DNA from: Bathymodiolus brooksi
Lineage: Eukaryota > Mollusca > Bivalvia > Mytilida > Modiolidae
Direction of reading: 5' to 3'
NCBI GenBank assembly: GCA_963680875.1
Contig: OY804579.1
Span: forward strand, 78,295,095-78,359,094
DNA length: 64,000 nt
Made by a program: the position numbers and the translations under genes. A model generated the notes under the pieces. That model saw only the letters and a program-made list of their open reading frames with translations. It ran no database searches and was not told where the DNA came from. Shown here in pieces: positions 32,593-43,970 of this stretch. Position 1 is the stretch's first letter. Each line of letters begins with the position of its first letter.

Positions 32593-33431
32593 ATTTATTG
32601 ATTGTTGCACATGAATCAAAATGTTTATAATAGGAATCTGCTTTCTGCTGTAGTTTACCATCAATATAATTTATTTCAAATTCAAAAAGAAAATATCAGT
32701 TAGTTCCATGTCCTGTGTATACATTTAGCCCATTATCAACCTTGCTGTACCCTGATCATCTGTAACCCAATGCCAATCATGCCCTAATACTTTCTGCCAA
32801 TTACCTGCTTGTCAATTCATATGAAAGACACGGTTTCAGGTTTGTTCCATGACTGATCTGGATTTGGTAGTTTCCGTAACAACATAATATTACTCAAATG
32901 TTCTTAGTGATGAAAGTAATGTTTAAACAGTGCTGGCCAGCAAGTTCCACCAATATCTTCAACAGAACTAACCACCAACACTCACTTCTAAATATTGAAC
33001 TCAAAAAAGACAACATATGGCATTGAAATTCAGGTTCTGGCAATTGGGACGGCCACAAAAATGTGGAGGGGATGAACAGATTACGATTGATATGATATTT
33101 ATTCATCGTCACTAAGCTAGCCATGCCATTGGTAATTGTGACTCATTCATCCTCTTTTTATTATTTTAATTTGCAACAAAATGGTTTTCTTTTTTAATAA
33201 ACTTATTTGATTGATTGTAAAACGGAGGGACAGGACTTATCAAATTTGTTTTAAAATGACTTGTGAATGATTTATGAGTACATTTACAAGAATTTCTGTC
33301 AGTTGACCAATGGGTGATAAGTGGAGAGTATCAGAACATAACTAGCCATGGGTTACTGATGTTTCTGTTAATTATATGTACATAAGTAGGGATCATTTAA
33401 AGATTGACCAAGTTTGATTAGGACTTCATCA
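32593..33431. other. Intergenic, nothing recognised
   Basis: AT-rich. The 33180-33215 segment (AATAAACTTATTTGATTGAT) looks like a LINE 3' tail. No gene seen. Confidence 0.35.
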
Positions 33432-33539
33432 TTTTTCCCATTCTGCAGTTATGCCTCTTGATTGTACCATGTATGCTGAAAATTATAATTTTCAGCATAC
33501 ATGGTACAATCAAGAGGCATAACTGCAGAATGGGAAAAA
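33432..33539. repeat. Perfect 108-bp palindrome without spacer
   Basis: Arms of 54 bp (TTTTTCCCATTCTGCAGTTA and onward) meet at 33485/33486 with no loop and no mismatch. Flanks are not inverted. A diverged single arm is seen at about 33615-33685 (CAAGTTAAATTAGGACTT, CATTCTGGGGTTATG), so the arm belongs to a dispersed repeat. Confidence 0.95.
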
Positions 33540-33877
33540 GTTTTGACTAAATAGCTTACGTTCCCCTGAAGTAAATCATTTGAAATTTATACCAGTACAC
33601 ATGTTCAGGAAAAAAAGCAGACCAAGTTAAATTAGGACTTTCCCATTTTTTTCATTCTGGGGTTATGACTTATGCCCCTTGATATACAGAAAAATACTTA
33701 TTTCTCAGGTTTCTGCTCAAAAACTAATTTCAGCTTATTGTATCATTTGAAATTTATTTAGCAATGTACATGTATTGGATAAAAAAAAACACATTAAAGT
33801 TTGAATTATTTTATTGAATGTACATGTATTCCTTTTGTGATTCCAGAGTAATTCTTTTATAACTACAGGTAATTATT

Positions 33878-34490
33878 AAGTCTCCTAATCAAAGTTTGGG
33901 AGACTTATTGTTTTTGCTCCGTTTCTTATTATTATTATTATTCTCTTTCTTCTTTCTCTTTCTCTTTCTCCTTTCTTTCCGTGGACCATGAACTTGTCCA
34001 CGGTAGATCTCAGGAACTACTGGACAGAATTTCATATATGTTTCTACTTGGTCCTAAAGTTTTCAGCTTTGTGGTAAAGGGGGTCAAAGTCATATTTTGA
34101 AGGCTTCAAAGGGGGTTGGGGTTACTATAGAATCCTATGGGAAAGTTGAAATTTCGTACATTAATGTTGATAACTTCTAAATGAATAATGATAGAGACAT
34201 AAAATTTGACATAGTGATAGGTCACCATTAGAGGAGCAATTCTGCGTTTTCAAAATTTTAGAGATGTCTGCCATTTTCAAAATGGCTGCCAAAGCACGGT
34301 ACAATAAATGGGCGTTAAAAATTCAACATTGCCCGATATCATCAAAATTTGGTATGTGGGTAGATAATGATGTCCCGAATTGATTCCCAACATTGAAAAT
34401 TTTCTACCTGTCACCATTTTAAAAATGGACCCCACAATGGCGCAAAAATTCAACATTGTCCGATATCATCAAAATTTGATATGTGGGTAG
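33878..34490. repeat. Dispersed repeat with short internal hairpin and direct duplication
   Basis: Begins TAAGTCTCC...GGGAGACTTA (short inverted ends), then TTATTATT and TCTTTCTC runs. Two copies of ATTCAACATTG(C/T)CCGATATC at ~34320 and ~34449; LTR element 1 is inserted in the second right after GTGGGTAG. Confidence 0.5.
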
Positions 34491-34675
34491 TGTAACATAC
34501 AGATTTATGAATGAAATTATAGTAACCAACGAGAGTGAGTGGGCGGAGCATATGTACGTGGTGTTTGCATGTTATGTACTCTTTATGTTACTTTGTATCA
34601 TTAGCTTTAGAGTTCTAGATTAGATATGTAGAAACAAACACTGTCTATATTTAATGCCCGGCCACGGATATTACA
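34491..34675 (+). repeat. 5' LTR of element 1 (internally shortened)
   Basis: TG...CA ends (TGTAACATAC...GATATTACA). Its first 110 bp are identical to 63355-63464, after which the two LTRs diverge completely, so one of them has a large internal deletion or insertion. Followed directly by TTGGCGACTAAGGATGG, the probable tRNA-primer site. Confidence 0.8.
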
Positions 34676-34815
34676 TTGGCGACTAAGGATGGAGATCTTT
34701 AAAAACAATTGACAATTGGATTAAATTCCGAAAAACAAAGTGTTTCAGAAATGGATTAAATTCCGATATTCAAAACTGTGATTAAATTCGACAATTTGTT
34801 GACAATTTTTTAAGT

Positions 34816-35991
34816 ATGGCAGGAAATTTGGATCTTCGTGCGCCTAGTTCATTTAAAGTGCTTGGAGATAATACAAACCTATCCAAAGCATGGGAACAAT
34901 ATTTCCAAAGATTCGAGTACTATTTGAAAGCAACAGGAGTTACAAAAGATGAACAGAAACGTGCTTTGCTTTTACACGTAGCCGGAGAAGAGGTACAAGA
35001 CATTATAGAGACACTTGACAATACAGGTACTAAATACGATCAAGCAGTTGCTGCATTAAGTGACTACTTCAAACCGAGAAAACACATATCGTTTGAAAGA
35101 CATGTATTTCGTCACGCAAAGCAAAAGGAAGACAAGACAATAGATAATTTCATTGTCAGACTTTCAAAACTTTCTGTTTCATGTGAGTATACAGTTGATC
35201 AAAAAGAAGACATGATCCGTGATCAAGTTGTAGATGGGTGTAAGTCAACAGAACTACGTCGGAAATTACTTGCCTTTGAAAATCTGACATTAGACAAAGT
35301 TCGCAAGATTGCTAGAACGTATGAACTTTCAGTAACACACGCATTGAAAATGGATAAGGGTGAAGATTCAACAAAAGATACAAAAGAGGAAGAAGTCAAC
35401 AAAGTACAAAAGAAGAAGCGAACTCAATTCAAGCCGAGGGGAGCACCTAGAACATTTAACAGACCACCTCCGACAAATTTTACCCGTCGAACAGCGCAAT
35501 GCTATCGTTGTGGCCGAAGTGGACATTATGGGAAGGAATGCCAAATAACTCGAGACGCCATATGTAGAAAATGTGGAAAGTCCGGACATTTTGCAAAAGT
35601 CTGTAAAACTAAACAATTCACAACCGGGAAAGTAAATTCATTGAACCAATATTTTGAGGAAGAAAGCGACCAGGAAATTTTCACGTTAAGTGGCAAGGAT
35701 GATGCTATAATTTCAATTGAAATTGAGGGTCAGTCAATTAATTTTCTTATTGATTCAGGTTCATCTATCAATGCAATTGACAAGCAAACTTTTGAAAAAC
35801 TGAAAACTCGAAAAAGCATGCTTGAGAAAACAACTACAAAAATATTTCCATATGGCAGTTCAAAACCAATACCGTTAATTGGAAAAACTAAAACGTGTGC
35901 GATAGAATTTCATGTTATTGCAGGCAATGGAAAGCCATTATTAGATCGTAAATCAGCGACAGAGTTAGGTTTGTTACACATAGATCAGTAA
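34816..35991 (+). CDS. gag: Element 1 Gag with start of protease
   Basis: 391 codons. N-terminal retrotransposon gag domain to ~residue 180, basic linker, two CCHC zinc knuckles (CYRCGRSGHYGKEC at ~229-242 and CRKCGKSGHFAKVC at ~249-262), then a protease active-site motif FLIDSGSS (D at ~313). The frame ends in a TAA at 35989-35991, 25 bp before the inserted TIR element; host-type sequence continues beyond in another frame, so the stop probably reflects a small indel. Gag would package the RNA; the protease would cleave Gag-Pol. Confidence 0.85.
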   Translation: MAGNLDLRAPSSFKVLGDNTNLSKAWEQYFQRFEYYLKATGVTKDEQKRALLLHVAGEEVQDIIETLDNTGTKYDQAVAALSDYFKPRKHISFERHVFRHAKQKEDKTIDNFIVRLSKLSVSCEYTVDQKEDMIRDQVVDGCKSTELRRKLLAFENLTLDKVRKIARTYELSVTHALKMDKGEDSTKDTKEEEVNKVQKKKRTQFKPRGAPRTFNRPPPTNFTRRTAQCYRCGRSGHYGKECQITRDAICRKCGKSGHFAKVCKTKQFTTGKVNSLNQYFEEESDQEIFTLSGKDDAIISIEIEGQSINFLIDSGSSINAIDKQTFEKLKTRKSMLEKTTTKIFPYGSSKPIPLIGKTKTCAIEFHVIAGNGKPLLDRKSATELGLLHIDQ

Positions 35992-36241
35992 ATTGTATGC
36001 GTAAGTCAACAACCGAGGTGGTCGGTAAATAAGACTTAAAAAAAAGGAAGAGCACCTTAAAATTAAAGAAACAATGCTAAATGAAGATGCCAAAGAGAAA
36101 TCTAAGATACTAGATCGTTTATTCAAAGCAGAAAGTAGAAATTGTGAACTTGAGCAGACTGTTAAAACATTAAATCGAAGAATAGAAATTTTAGAAGAAC
36201 GTACGAAAACTGACCATTAAAAGAACATACTGTCAGGTTTC

Positions 36242-36694
36242 ATGAATAGAGAAACACTAAATTTGACTGATGAACTTATAAATGGAGTACATGAGAAAGT
36301 AACTAGGTATATTCTTTCAAAGATAGACATTGAAATAGATAGACTCTGTGAAAAGGGCTGGAGTGACAAAAATAAAAGTGAGTCAAATCAACAAGAAGTT
36401 AGTCAGGAACAAAATCTTCAACCTCTAAATAATGATATACATGGTGAAAAGAAGACTGTACATGGTATATCAAATGATGTAAATTCACAGCAACAACAGC
36501 TACCTAGATCAGACTCTGGTACTAATCATCCACACAATAAAGGAAACTCTCAAAAGCCGTCATCCTCTAAAGATGTGATCGACCCTCTATCACGCCACGT
36601 CACAGGTCAACCAATCTATTATAACCAATCAAATACCCTGCCTCATCAGCATTTTTTATACGGGACAAGCCTCCACAACAGGATACGATATTAG
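36242..36694 (+). CDS. LINE A ORF1-like remnant
   Basis: 150 codons, Gln/Asn/Ser-rich and probably disordered after residue 45. An upstream in-frame segment (36048-36222) is strongly coiled-coil (Leu/Glu/Lys heptads) but ends in a stop, so the original protein was longer. The last residues probably follow a frameshift near 36655 (a T run): from there another frame runs on into ORF2. No zinc knuckle is seen. Confidence 0.5.
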   Translation: MNRETLNLTDELINGVHEKVTRYILSKIDIEIDRLCEKGWSDKNKSESNQQEVSQEQNLQPLNNDIHGEKKTVHGISNDVNSQQQQLPRSDSGTNHPHNKGNSQKPSSSKDVIDPLSRHVTGQPIYYNQSNTLPHQHFLYGTSLHNRIRY

Positions 36695-36804
36695 AAACTG
36701 ATGCATCTAGAGACACCAATAATCAACCTCTGAATTCTGATAGTCGGAGAATAATAACCTTAAATTGTAAAAACATTCAAACTTGTGGACCGTTCTTCAA
36801 TGAT

Positions 36805-39672
36805 ATGATTAACCGTATGGATATATGTATGATTCAGGAACATTGGCTTTTCAACTGTCAGATTCAATTATTAAATGAAATACATGAAAACTTAAATGGA
36901 ATTGGAAAATCTGTTGATGATAGCGATCCGCTACAACCAATACAAATGCCACGAGGGTATGGTGGGACTGGAATACTCTGGAAGAAGGAGCTTGATCACT
37001 TAATTAACATCATTGATATAGGAAATGAACGTATTCAATGCGTGGAATTTACGGGATCATCACGTAAAATTTTGTTTGTCTCTGTTTATATGCCGTGTAA
37101 AGGACCACAAAATCATATACTAGAATTTCAAGAATGCGTAGACATGTTATATGAGATTACTCAGACTTACGGTACCTCACATATTATTGTCTTTGGGGGA
37201 GACTTTAATGAGTATATTATTAATGCATCAACTAATCAAAGAAGCCGGTATATTTTAGATTTTATGGAAGAAAACAATTTTACTACAGTAGATGTGGGAA
37301 AGACATTTATCAATTCTTCGGGTTCAGACTGTTCCTCGATAGATTACATTATATTTCCAGTTTCATTCAAAGATCAGTTAACGGACATTGCGAAAATTGA
37401 CAATCTTCATAGTCTTGTTTCAGATCACTATCCAGCTAGAGCAACCATATCTATTGACTTCTCCAAAAATCATGATAAACCATTAGAGCAGAGACAAAAA
37501 ACTGTCAGTAAAGTTAACTGGAACAGAATCGATAAAAATCTATATCAACAAGAAATTGAAAAACAACTAGATAATTTATGCATTGACAACTACACGGAAA
37601 TCCACCTAGACAAAGCATACTATGACATCAATTCGCTAATTGAATCTGCAGTTTCAACAGTTGCACCATCTAGCAAAATTACAAGAAAAAAACCAAAGCT
37701 AAATGTTATGAATTCTGATATATATAATGCTATCAAGGAAAAGAAGCAAGCGTATTGTATATGGAAATGGAATGGTAAACCACAAAACCCACTCGATCAA
37801 CTCGTAATTAATAAGAAACTGACATCTTACAATCTTAGAAGATTCTGCAGAATGGAAGTAGCACAAAAAAGGATAAAAGAAAGACAGGAATTAATTGAAG
37901 CAAAAACTATGGATAATAAACTCTTTCACAAACTAATACGTCAACAACGAGGAAAACTGAATAGAGTTATAGATGAACTGCATGTTGGTGACTCTGTCTT
38001 CAAAACCGACACTGAAATACTGATTGGATGGAAAAATCACTTTGCTAATTTAGCAAAAGAATCTGACAGAATGGATTTTGACCATGATTATCTTGACACT
38101 GTTGACACTGAATACAAACACATTATCAAAATTTGCCAGCATGACTTCATTCACGAGATCGTGTCAAAAGAAGAACTTGACAAAGCGGTTGATAAACTTA
38201 ACAGAGGCAAGTCGAGTGACATATATGGTGTAACTGCAGAATGTATTGCATACGGAGGAGAGAAGCTAAGGAACGTACTGCTCAATTTGATAAATACTTA
38301 CTTTGAGCATTGTTTATTACCAGATTCATTAAAAATTGGAACATTAACACTGATATTTAAGAACAAAGGGATGATTATTGATGCAAAGAACTATAGAGGT
38401 ATAACTATAACACCGACGTTATCAAAGATTATTGAAACCATCATAAAATTCCGAATTAATCCAACAATTCTTTCAGTACAAAATCCCCTTCAAAGAGGAT
38501 TTACAGAGCATTCGACACCGCTTATATCCTCATTAATACTTGAAGAAGTAGGAAGGGAGAATAAAGACAACAAGGAACCTACAAAATGTACAATTATCGG
38601 AATGCTTGATGCAAAATCCGCCTTCGATGTGGTACGACATGCAAACCTCATTCGTAGACTATATCATTATGGAGTCTCCAAGCAATGTATACTTATGATT
38701 GATAACCTTTATAGAAATGCAACAACTAAGATAAAATGGGAAGTAGAATTCTCAGAGGGATTTAAGATTGAGCAAGGAGTTCGGCAGGGTGGCACTCTGA
38801 GTGCAGACCTGTACAAGATATACGTAAATCATTTACTGGATATTTTGGACTGTGCTGGTGTTGGAGCGAAAATTGGATCCATCAAATGTTCTGCCCCCAC
38901 CTGTGCAGATGATATAGCGCTAACTGGCAGTAATCCACAAGATATACAAACCATGATAAATATCGCATATGACTTCAGCCAACGTGAAGGTTATTCACTA
39001 CAACCGACCAAAAGTGTGATATTACCTGTGAAAACAAGCAATAAAATATCGCATGAAGATGAAACCTGGACAATGAATAACAACTCTATGCCAATAGTCG
39101 ACCAAACAGCACACATTGGTATTCAGAGGCATTTTAAAGATTCCAGCACTGCTACTATTGAGGAAAATTTGAAAAAATCAAGGCGGGCATTATACAGCTT
39201 AATGCGTTCAGGACTTCATGGCGAGAATGGATTGGACCCAGTAACATCTATCAGCATACTTAGAACCTATGTTATTCCAATCATGTTTTATGGGCTAGAA
39301 ACGCTTTTACCATCTGGAAAATCTTTTGAAACACTGGAAAAACAATACAAAAAAATGATCAAACAAATACTGTCATTACCAATTAACACTGCTGATCCTG
39401 CAATTTACATAATATCTGGATTGTTGCCAGCAGAGGCCGAAGTTCACAAAAGAGCCATCATATTGTTTGGGTGTATCTGCCGTTCAGGCAAGACCTCCAC
39501 AGAGTGGAAAATAGCAGAATGCCAACTATCTATTAAGAACAGTAAAAGCAAAAGTTGGTTTATTGATATCAAGCGATTATTTATAAAATATGGAATTGGC
39601 GATCCGTATGAATTTTTGGACACTGCTATCAAAACATCAATGGAAAAGCCTGATAAAAAGCAAAATACATAG
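36805..39672 (+). CDS. LINE A ORF2: AP-like endonuclease and reverse transcriptase
   Basis: 955 codons. Endonuclease at ~1-215 with MIQEHW, VSVYMP, FGGDFNEY, SSIDYI and SDHYPARA in the expected order, all catalytic positions present. Coding similarity starts upstream of this Met (LNCKNIQ at ~36763), so the Met is internal. Reverse transcriptase ~430-760: MLDAKSAFD (motif A), QGVRQGGTLSADLY (motif B), TCADDIAL (motif C, residues ~699-706; ADD where YADD is usual). The frame breaks at ~39650 and continues in 39590-40222. One frameshift otherwise leaves it nearly intact. Confidence 0.88.
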   Translation: MINRMDICMIQEHWLFNCQIQLLNEIHENLNGIGKSVDDSDPLQPIQMPRGYGGTGILWKKELDHLINIIDIGNERIQCVEFTGSSRKILFVSVYMPCKGPQNHILEFQECVDMLYEITQTYGTSHIIVFGGDFNEYIINASTNQRSRYILDFMEENNFTTVDVGKTFINSSGSDCSSIDYIIFPVSFKDQLTDIAKIDNLHSLVSDHYPARATISIDFSKNHDKPLEQRQKTVSKVNWNRIDKNLYQQEIEKQLDNLCIDNYTEIHLDKAYYDINSLIESAVSTVAPSSKITRKKPKLNVMNSDIYNAIKEKKQAYCIWKWNGKPQNPLDQLVINKKLTSYNLRRFCRMEVAQKRIKERQELIEAKTMDNKLFHKLIRQQRGKLNRVIDELHVGDSVFKTDTEILIGWKNHFANLAKESDRMDFDHDYLDTVDTEYKHIIKICQHDFIHEIVSKEELDKAVDKLNRGKSSDIYGVTAECIAYGGEKLRNVLLNLINTYFEHCLLPDSLKIGTLTLIFKNKGMIIDAKNYRGITITPTLSKIIETIIKFRINPTILSVQNPLQRGFTEHSTPLISSLILEEVGRENKDNKEPTKCTIIGMLDAKSAFDVVRHANLIRRLYHYGVSKQCILMIDNLYRNATTKIKWEVEFSEGFKIEQGVRQGGTLSADLYKIYVNHLLDILDCAGVGAKIGSIKCSAPTCADDIALTGSNPQDIQTMINIAYDFSQREGYSLQPTKSVILPVKTSNKISHEDETWTMNNNSMPIVDQTAHIGIQRHFKDSSTATIEENLKKSRRALYSLMRSGLHGENGLDPVTSISILRTYVIPIMFYGLETLLPSGKSFETLEKQYKKMIKQILSLPINTADPAIYIISGLLPAEAEVHKRAIILFGCICRSGKTSTEWKIAECQLSIKNSKSKSWFIDIKRLFIKYGIGDPYEFLDTAIKTSMEKPDKKQNT

Positions 39673-40222
39673 CTATTGGATTTCAACCATCTCAGAGGTA
39701 TGCAATTTATATTCCTCATTGAAGTACCTGAAAGGATCCTACAAGATTGGACAGTGTCATCCGCTAGCAACGACGATCAGTGCTAACATGAGAGATATTA
39801 TAAGAATTCCAATACGTCTAAAAATTGCCACCGGTACATACATCTTACAAGCAAACAGAGCCTCGTTCAATAGATCTCAACTCAATCCAATATGTCTTCT
39901 CTGTGGAAATAGTGCAGAAACTTTAGAACATTTCTTACTAACATGTAACTGTTTAGATGGCATCTGTGCACCGTTAGTTAAAGAGATAATTAACACTTGT
40001 AGCGCTCTATTTGCAAAGAATAAGTTGGATGGGAACGTTAATTTATTACAAGTTTTGGTGAATCCATATGTCTACTCTAATAATGGAGAATTTACTAACA
40101 TCATTAGCGAACATTTAGAGCCTCTGTGTAGGTTCCTATGCTTTAGACTTCATACTAAGCGCTATGAACTTTTAGGATTGACGTCAAAGAAGATGAGGAA
40201 GGGTGGTAGTGCGAAGATATGA
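39590..40222 (+). CDS. LINE A ORF2 C-terminus (after frameshift)
   Basis: Useful sequence begins about 39650, where it takes over from the preceding frame (KIHSYWISTISE...). Contains a C-terminal zinc-type motif CLLCGNSAETLEHFLLTC (C-x2-C-x8-H-x4-C) common near the end of LINE ORF2 proteins, then ends KKMRKGGSAKI. Confidence 0.8.
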   Translation: MELAIRMNFWTLLSKHQWKSLIKSKIHSYWISTISEVCNLYSSLKYLKGSYKIGQCHPLATTISANMRDIIRIPIRLKIATGTYILQANRASFNRSQLNPICLLCGNSAETLEHFLLTCNCLDGICAPLVKEIINTCSALFAKNKLDGNVNLLQVLVNPYVYSNNGEFTNIISEHLEPLCRFLCFRLHTKRYELLGLTSKKMRKGGSAKI

Positions 40223-40916
40223 ATTGTGAATAGGGGGCTTGTGTTGATCGCACTCTGGTAGGGCCCTACATTAATTTTACCTGAAGTGACATTTTAGATT
40301 TTAAAATCGTCTAGGGACTTTTAGATTTAAAATCGTCTAGGGACTTTTAGATTTTAGAATCGTCTAAGGACTTTTAGATTTTAAAATCGTCTAAGGACTT
40401 TTTAGATTTTTGAAATCTTCCAAGGATATTCCGCTATAATTTTAAGCAACGTAAATAGTGTATAGTGTATAGTAATACTTAAGTTTTATTATTGTAGTCC
40501 CTTTTAAAGAAAAAAGTTCCTTTCACTTTGTTGTATTGTGACAAATACTGAATGGAATGGAATAATTAAATTGATAGTTGAAGTTAAATGTATAAGGATT
40601 ATTTTGAGCCCAAATTTGATTGATTTAGTTGTATTTTAATATGGATATGGAGGATTTGATGCATGACCTATAAATAGGGAATTTCTGGGGGATGACAGAG
40701 CTATTTTTAGAGTAGGTATTTTCCATAGCCTGGCATTTCACTGCAAGACTTTAAACATGGCCTGATATTTTGACAGAACGTAGAGGAATCATGGACGTTT
40801 CAGAAAATGTATGGTCTTCGAAAGGTTAAACTTAAGATAAAATGGCCAGGTAGGCTCGAAAAAACAAAAATTTAGTAGAAAACCTTAAAGAAATTAATTA
40901 TAGGTTTCACACCTAC
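40223..40916. other. LINE A 3' UTR and unassigned sequence
   Basis: 40290-40430 carries four ~32-bp repeats. From ~40560 to 40916 I recognise nothing. Confidence 0.4.
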
Positions 40917-41405
40917 AGAACCCGAACCGGAAATCTTTTATTGTTGATATCTCCTTTAATTTTACGATGTTTTGCAAAAACGTTTTCATTTATTGTGTAT
41001 TTTTACATACTTGAAACACATAGATTATAATAAGATGTCGAAATATATTCAAAAAGTTGAAAGGTGCAGTTTTCTGATTTCAAGGTCGGTAAAATGTGTA
41101 ACCGGAAATCTTTTATTGTTGATATCTTCTTTAATTTTACGATGTTTTGCAAAAACTTTTTCATTTATTGTGTATTTTTATATCCTTGAAACACATAGAT
41201 TATAATAAGATGTCGAAATATATTCAAAAAGTTGAAAAATGCAGTTTTCTGATTTCAAGGTCGGTAAAATGTGTAACCCGAACCACAAAGGTAGATAACT
41301 CTGTTCTTCCCGAACCGGAAATCTTTTCTTTTATTACGAGATTTTTATTGGAAAACCGTGTATTTTTACACTTAAAACGTATAAATCATAATGATTTCTA
41401 ATATG
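40917..41405. repeat. Left inverted-repeat body of the 12-kb element, with internal duplication
   Basis: Inverted relative to 47637-47960. An internal ~176-bp segment (CCGGAAATCTTTTATTGTTG...GGTCGGTAAAATGTGTAAC) is present twice (40925 and 41101), which the right arm has once. The two similar short ORFs here are products of this duplication. Confidence 0.75.
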
Positions 41406-42878
41406 AAATCGGCACGGCCATGAATGCTCGCTCATCTGAAAATTATCTGACAATTTCATCAAAAAGTGTCGAGATTTTTTGGGCCGAGATATATTAGGGA
41501 CGACTATTTTTAGGGCCGAATCTAGTCTCATTCAATCGAGCTGTCGTTCCTTTATTCGAGTTATCGTTCCTTACGAAATCTCAAAAGTTAACTTCCGCGT
41601 AGAAACAAAAATACTTGTCAGTATGTCAGAAGAGATTTAATAAATTAAAAAATATCAATATAAGTAAAACAAGTTGGCAAAATGACTTTTATTACACACG
41701 GGTTCCAGGTTTCAGTGGTATCGGACGTACGAGAGAGGGTACGAGACTTCAGGATCATATTTACGCTTTATGTTAAGAAGATCTTCATTAGTTGAGTGTG
41801 TTAGTGTGTTACCCTGAAACCGGTGTTTACAAAACGTAGAATTTTTTTTTCTTCGACAATATGTTCAACCATGTTTGTTAAAAAATCCTAAGTACACATT
41901 CTATACCATAAAGAGCTCGCTTAAGCTCGCTTAATATGAAACCGATACGGCCATGAATGCTCGCGCATCTGAAAATTATCTGGCAATTTCATCAAAAAGT
42001 GTCAAGATTTTTTAGGCCGAGATATATTTGGGGACGACTTTTTTTTAGGGCCGAATCTAGTCTCAGCTGTCGTTCCTTTATTCGAGTTATCGTTCCTTAC
42101 GAAATCTCAAAAGTTAGCTTCCGCGTAGAAACAAAAATTCTTGTCAGTATGTCAGAAGAGATTTAATAAATTTTAAAATATCAATATAAGTAGAACAAGC
42201 TAACAAAATGACTTTTATTACACACGGGTTCCGAGTTTCAGTGGTATCAGACGTACGAGAGAGGGTACGAGACTTCAGGATCACCTTTGCGCTTTATGTT
42301 AAGAAGATCTTTATTAGTTGAGTGTGTTAGTGTGTTACCCGGAAACCGGTGTTTACAAAACGTAGAATTTTTTTTTCTTTGACAATATGTTCAGCCATGT
42401 TTGTTAAAAAATCCTAAGTACACATTTTATACCATAAAGAGCTCGCTTAAGCTCGCATATTACTGCATATTTTTGTTTACCTTATTGGAATTTAATAAAT
42501 AATATGAAACCGGCACGGCCTTAAATGCTCGCGCATCTGAAAATTATCTGGCAATTTCATCAAAAGTGTCAAGATTTTTTGGGCCGAGATATATTGGGGA
42601 CGACCTTTTTTAGGGCCGAATCTAGTCTCATTCAATCGAGCTGTCGTTCCTTTATTCGAGTTATCGTTCCTTACGAGAGAGGGTACGAGACTTCAGGATC
42701 ACCTTAGCGCTTTATGTTAAGAAGATCTCCATTAGTTGAGTGTGTTAGTGTGTTACCCGGAAACCGGTGTTTACAAAACGTAGAATTTTTTTTTCTTCGA
42801 CAATATGTTCAGCCATGTTTGTTAAAAAATCCTAAGTATACATTTTATACCATAAAGAGCTCGCTTAAGCTCGCATAT
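41406..42878. repeat. Three-copy tandem repeat, ~540-566 bp unit
   Basis: Copies start near 41401, 41937 and 42503 (ATATGAAACCG(A/G)(T/C)ACGGCC). The third lacks ~195 bp between GTTCCTTACGA and GAGAGGGTACGAG. Interior of the 12-kb TIR element; no conserved coding frame. Confidence 0.85.
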
Positions 42879-43172
42879 AAATGAACTTGCAATGGATAGA
42901 AAATGGTGAAATAACTCATGTATACTTTATGATGCTTTTATTTGTAATCAAATATCAAATATCAAATCAAATAAATTTTATTTATAAAGTCGAAATATCT
43001 ATAGCACATAACATAAGCTCTAGTGAGCTTTTGAATCAATTATTACATAAAAAGCACATACAAGTATAACATAACTTTACAAGCACATATTACATAACAT
43101 CACAAAGCAAAAAAAAAAACATGCATGCATAGACATTAGTATAAAACATAAGCTCATGTATACAATAAGGAA
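42879..43172. other. Unassigned AT-rich sequence with minus-strand LINE-like tail
   Basis: 42945-42985 on the minus strand reads AATAAAATTTATTTGATTTG followed by TTTGAT-like repeats, resembling a LINE 3' tail. Confidence 0.35.
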
Positions 43173-43289
43173 TTGAATTCATGTCAAACAAATATATGGT
43201 ATTCTAGTATATTACTAATATTAAATAAGATGAATATATCAAATGTTAATGTCTATGTAGGCACTCTATATAACAATGTGAAAAAAAAA

Positions 43290-43970
43290 GTATGTGATAG
43301 TTTTCTTAGTTATTGGTATAATTTAAAAAAATGTATAAATGAAGACAAAAAGGGAAAGTCCGTACATATTTTACATTCAAGGAACATTTTATTAGAGAAA
43401 AATATACATTTCTTAATGATTTCAAAGTAAGACAGGCAATTTGTAAAATCAGAATTAGTGCACATCCTCTTATGATTGAAATTGGTAGATATAAAAACTT
43501 GGAAACCAAAGAACGATTATGTAAACTGTGCATAACACTAAAAATTGAGGATGAATATCATTTTTTAATCGATTGCCCCATATATAATAATAGTAGAAAG
43601 ATTTGTTATCAGAAAATTTCAGAATTATGTTCTAATTTCAATAATATGTCAGATAAAACAAAATTCTATTATTTATTTACCAAAGAAGATCTTTCAATAA
43701 TCAATATTTTTGGAAACTGTATAGAGTGCCTTGAGACAAGAAAACTGAAACAGGGTTTATGATACTGAAATATTTTTTCTCTTTCTGTTTATATTATTAA
43801 TTATTTTTTAAAGCTCTGAACCCGACAAGAAACATTGTATTTATATATATATGTATAATTGCCTCCAATGACAATAATCAATGTATTGTATGCAATTTGT
43901 TTGCCCCTATTATGGGCCCATTGATTGGAATAATAAATATTCTTATTCTTATTCTATATAGTTGAAATAA
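43290..43970 (+). pseudogene. LINE D, 3' end fragment
   Basis: The C-terminal part of an ORF2 in two frames (43307-43430, then 43472-43762), with LCKLCITLKIEDEYHFLIDC (C-x2-C...H-x4-C). Tail at 43925-43965: ATTGGAATAATAAATATTCT with ATTCTT repeats. Similar in type to the 3' end of LINE B, not LINE A. Confidence 0.65.

Larger units (their letters stand above)
36040..40560 (+). mobile_element. LINE A (non-LTR retrotransposon), 5'-truncated
   Basis: Coiled-coil ORF1 remnant (from ~36048), ORF2 with endonuclease and reverse transcriptase, and a 3' UTR with four TTTTAGATTTTAAAATCGTC-type repeats (40290-40410), ending around AATGGAATGGAATAA (~40550). The 3' boundary is not certain. Confidence 0.75.
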
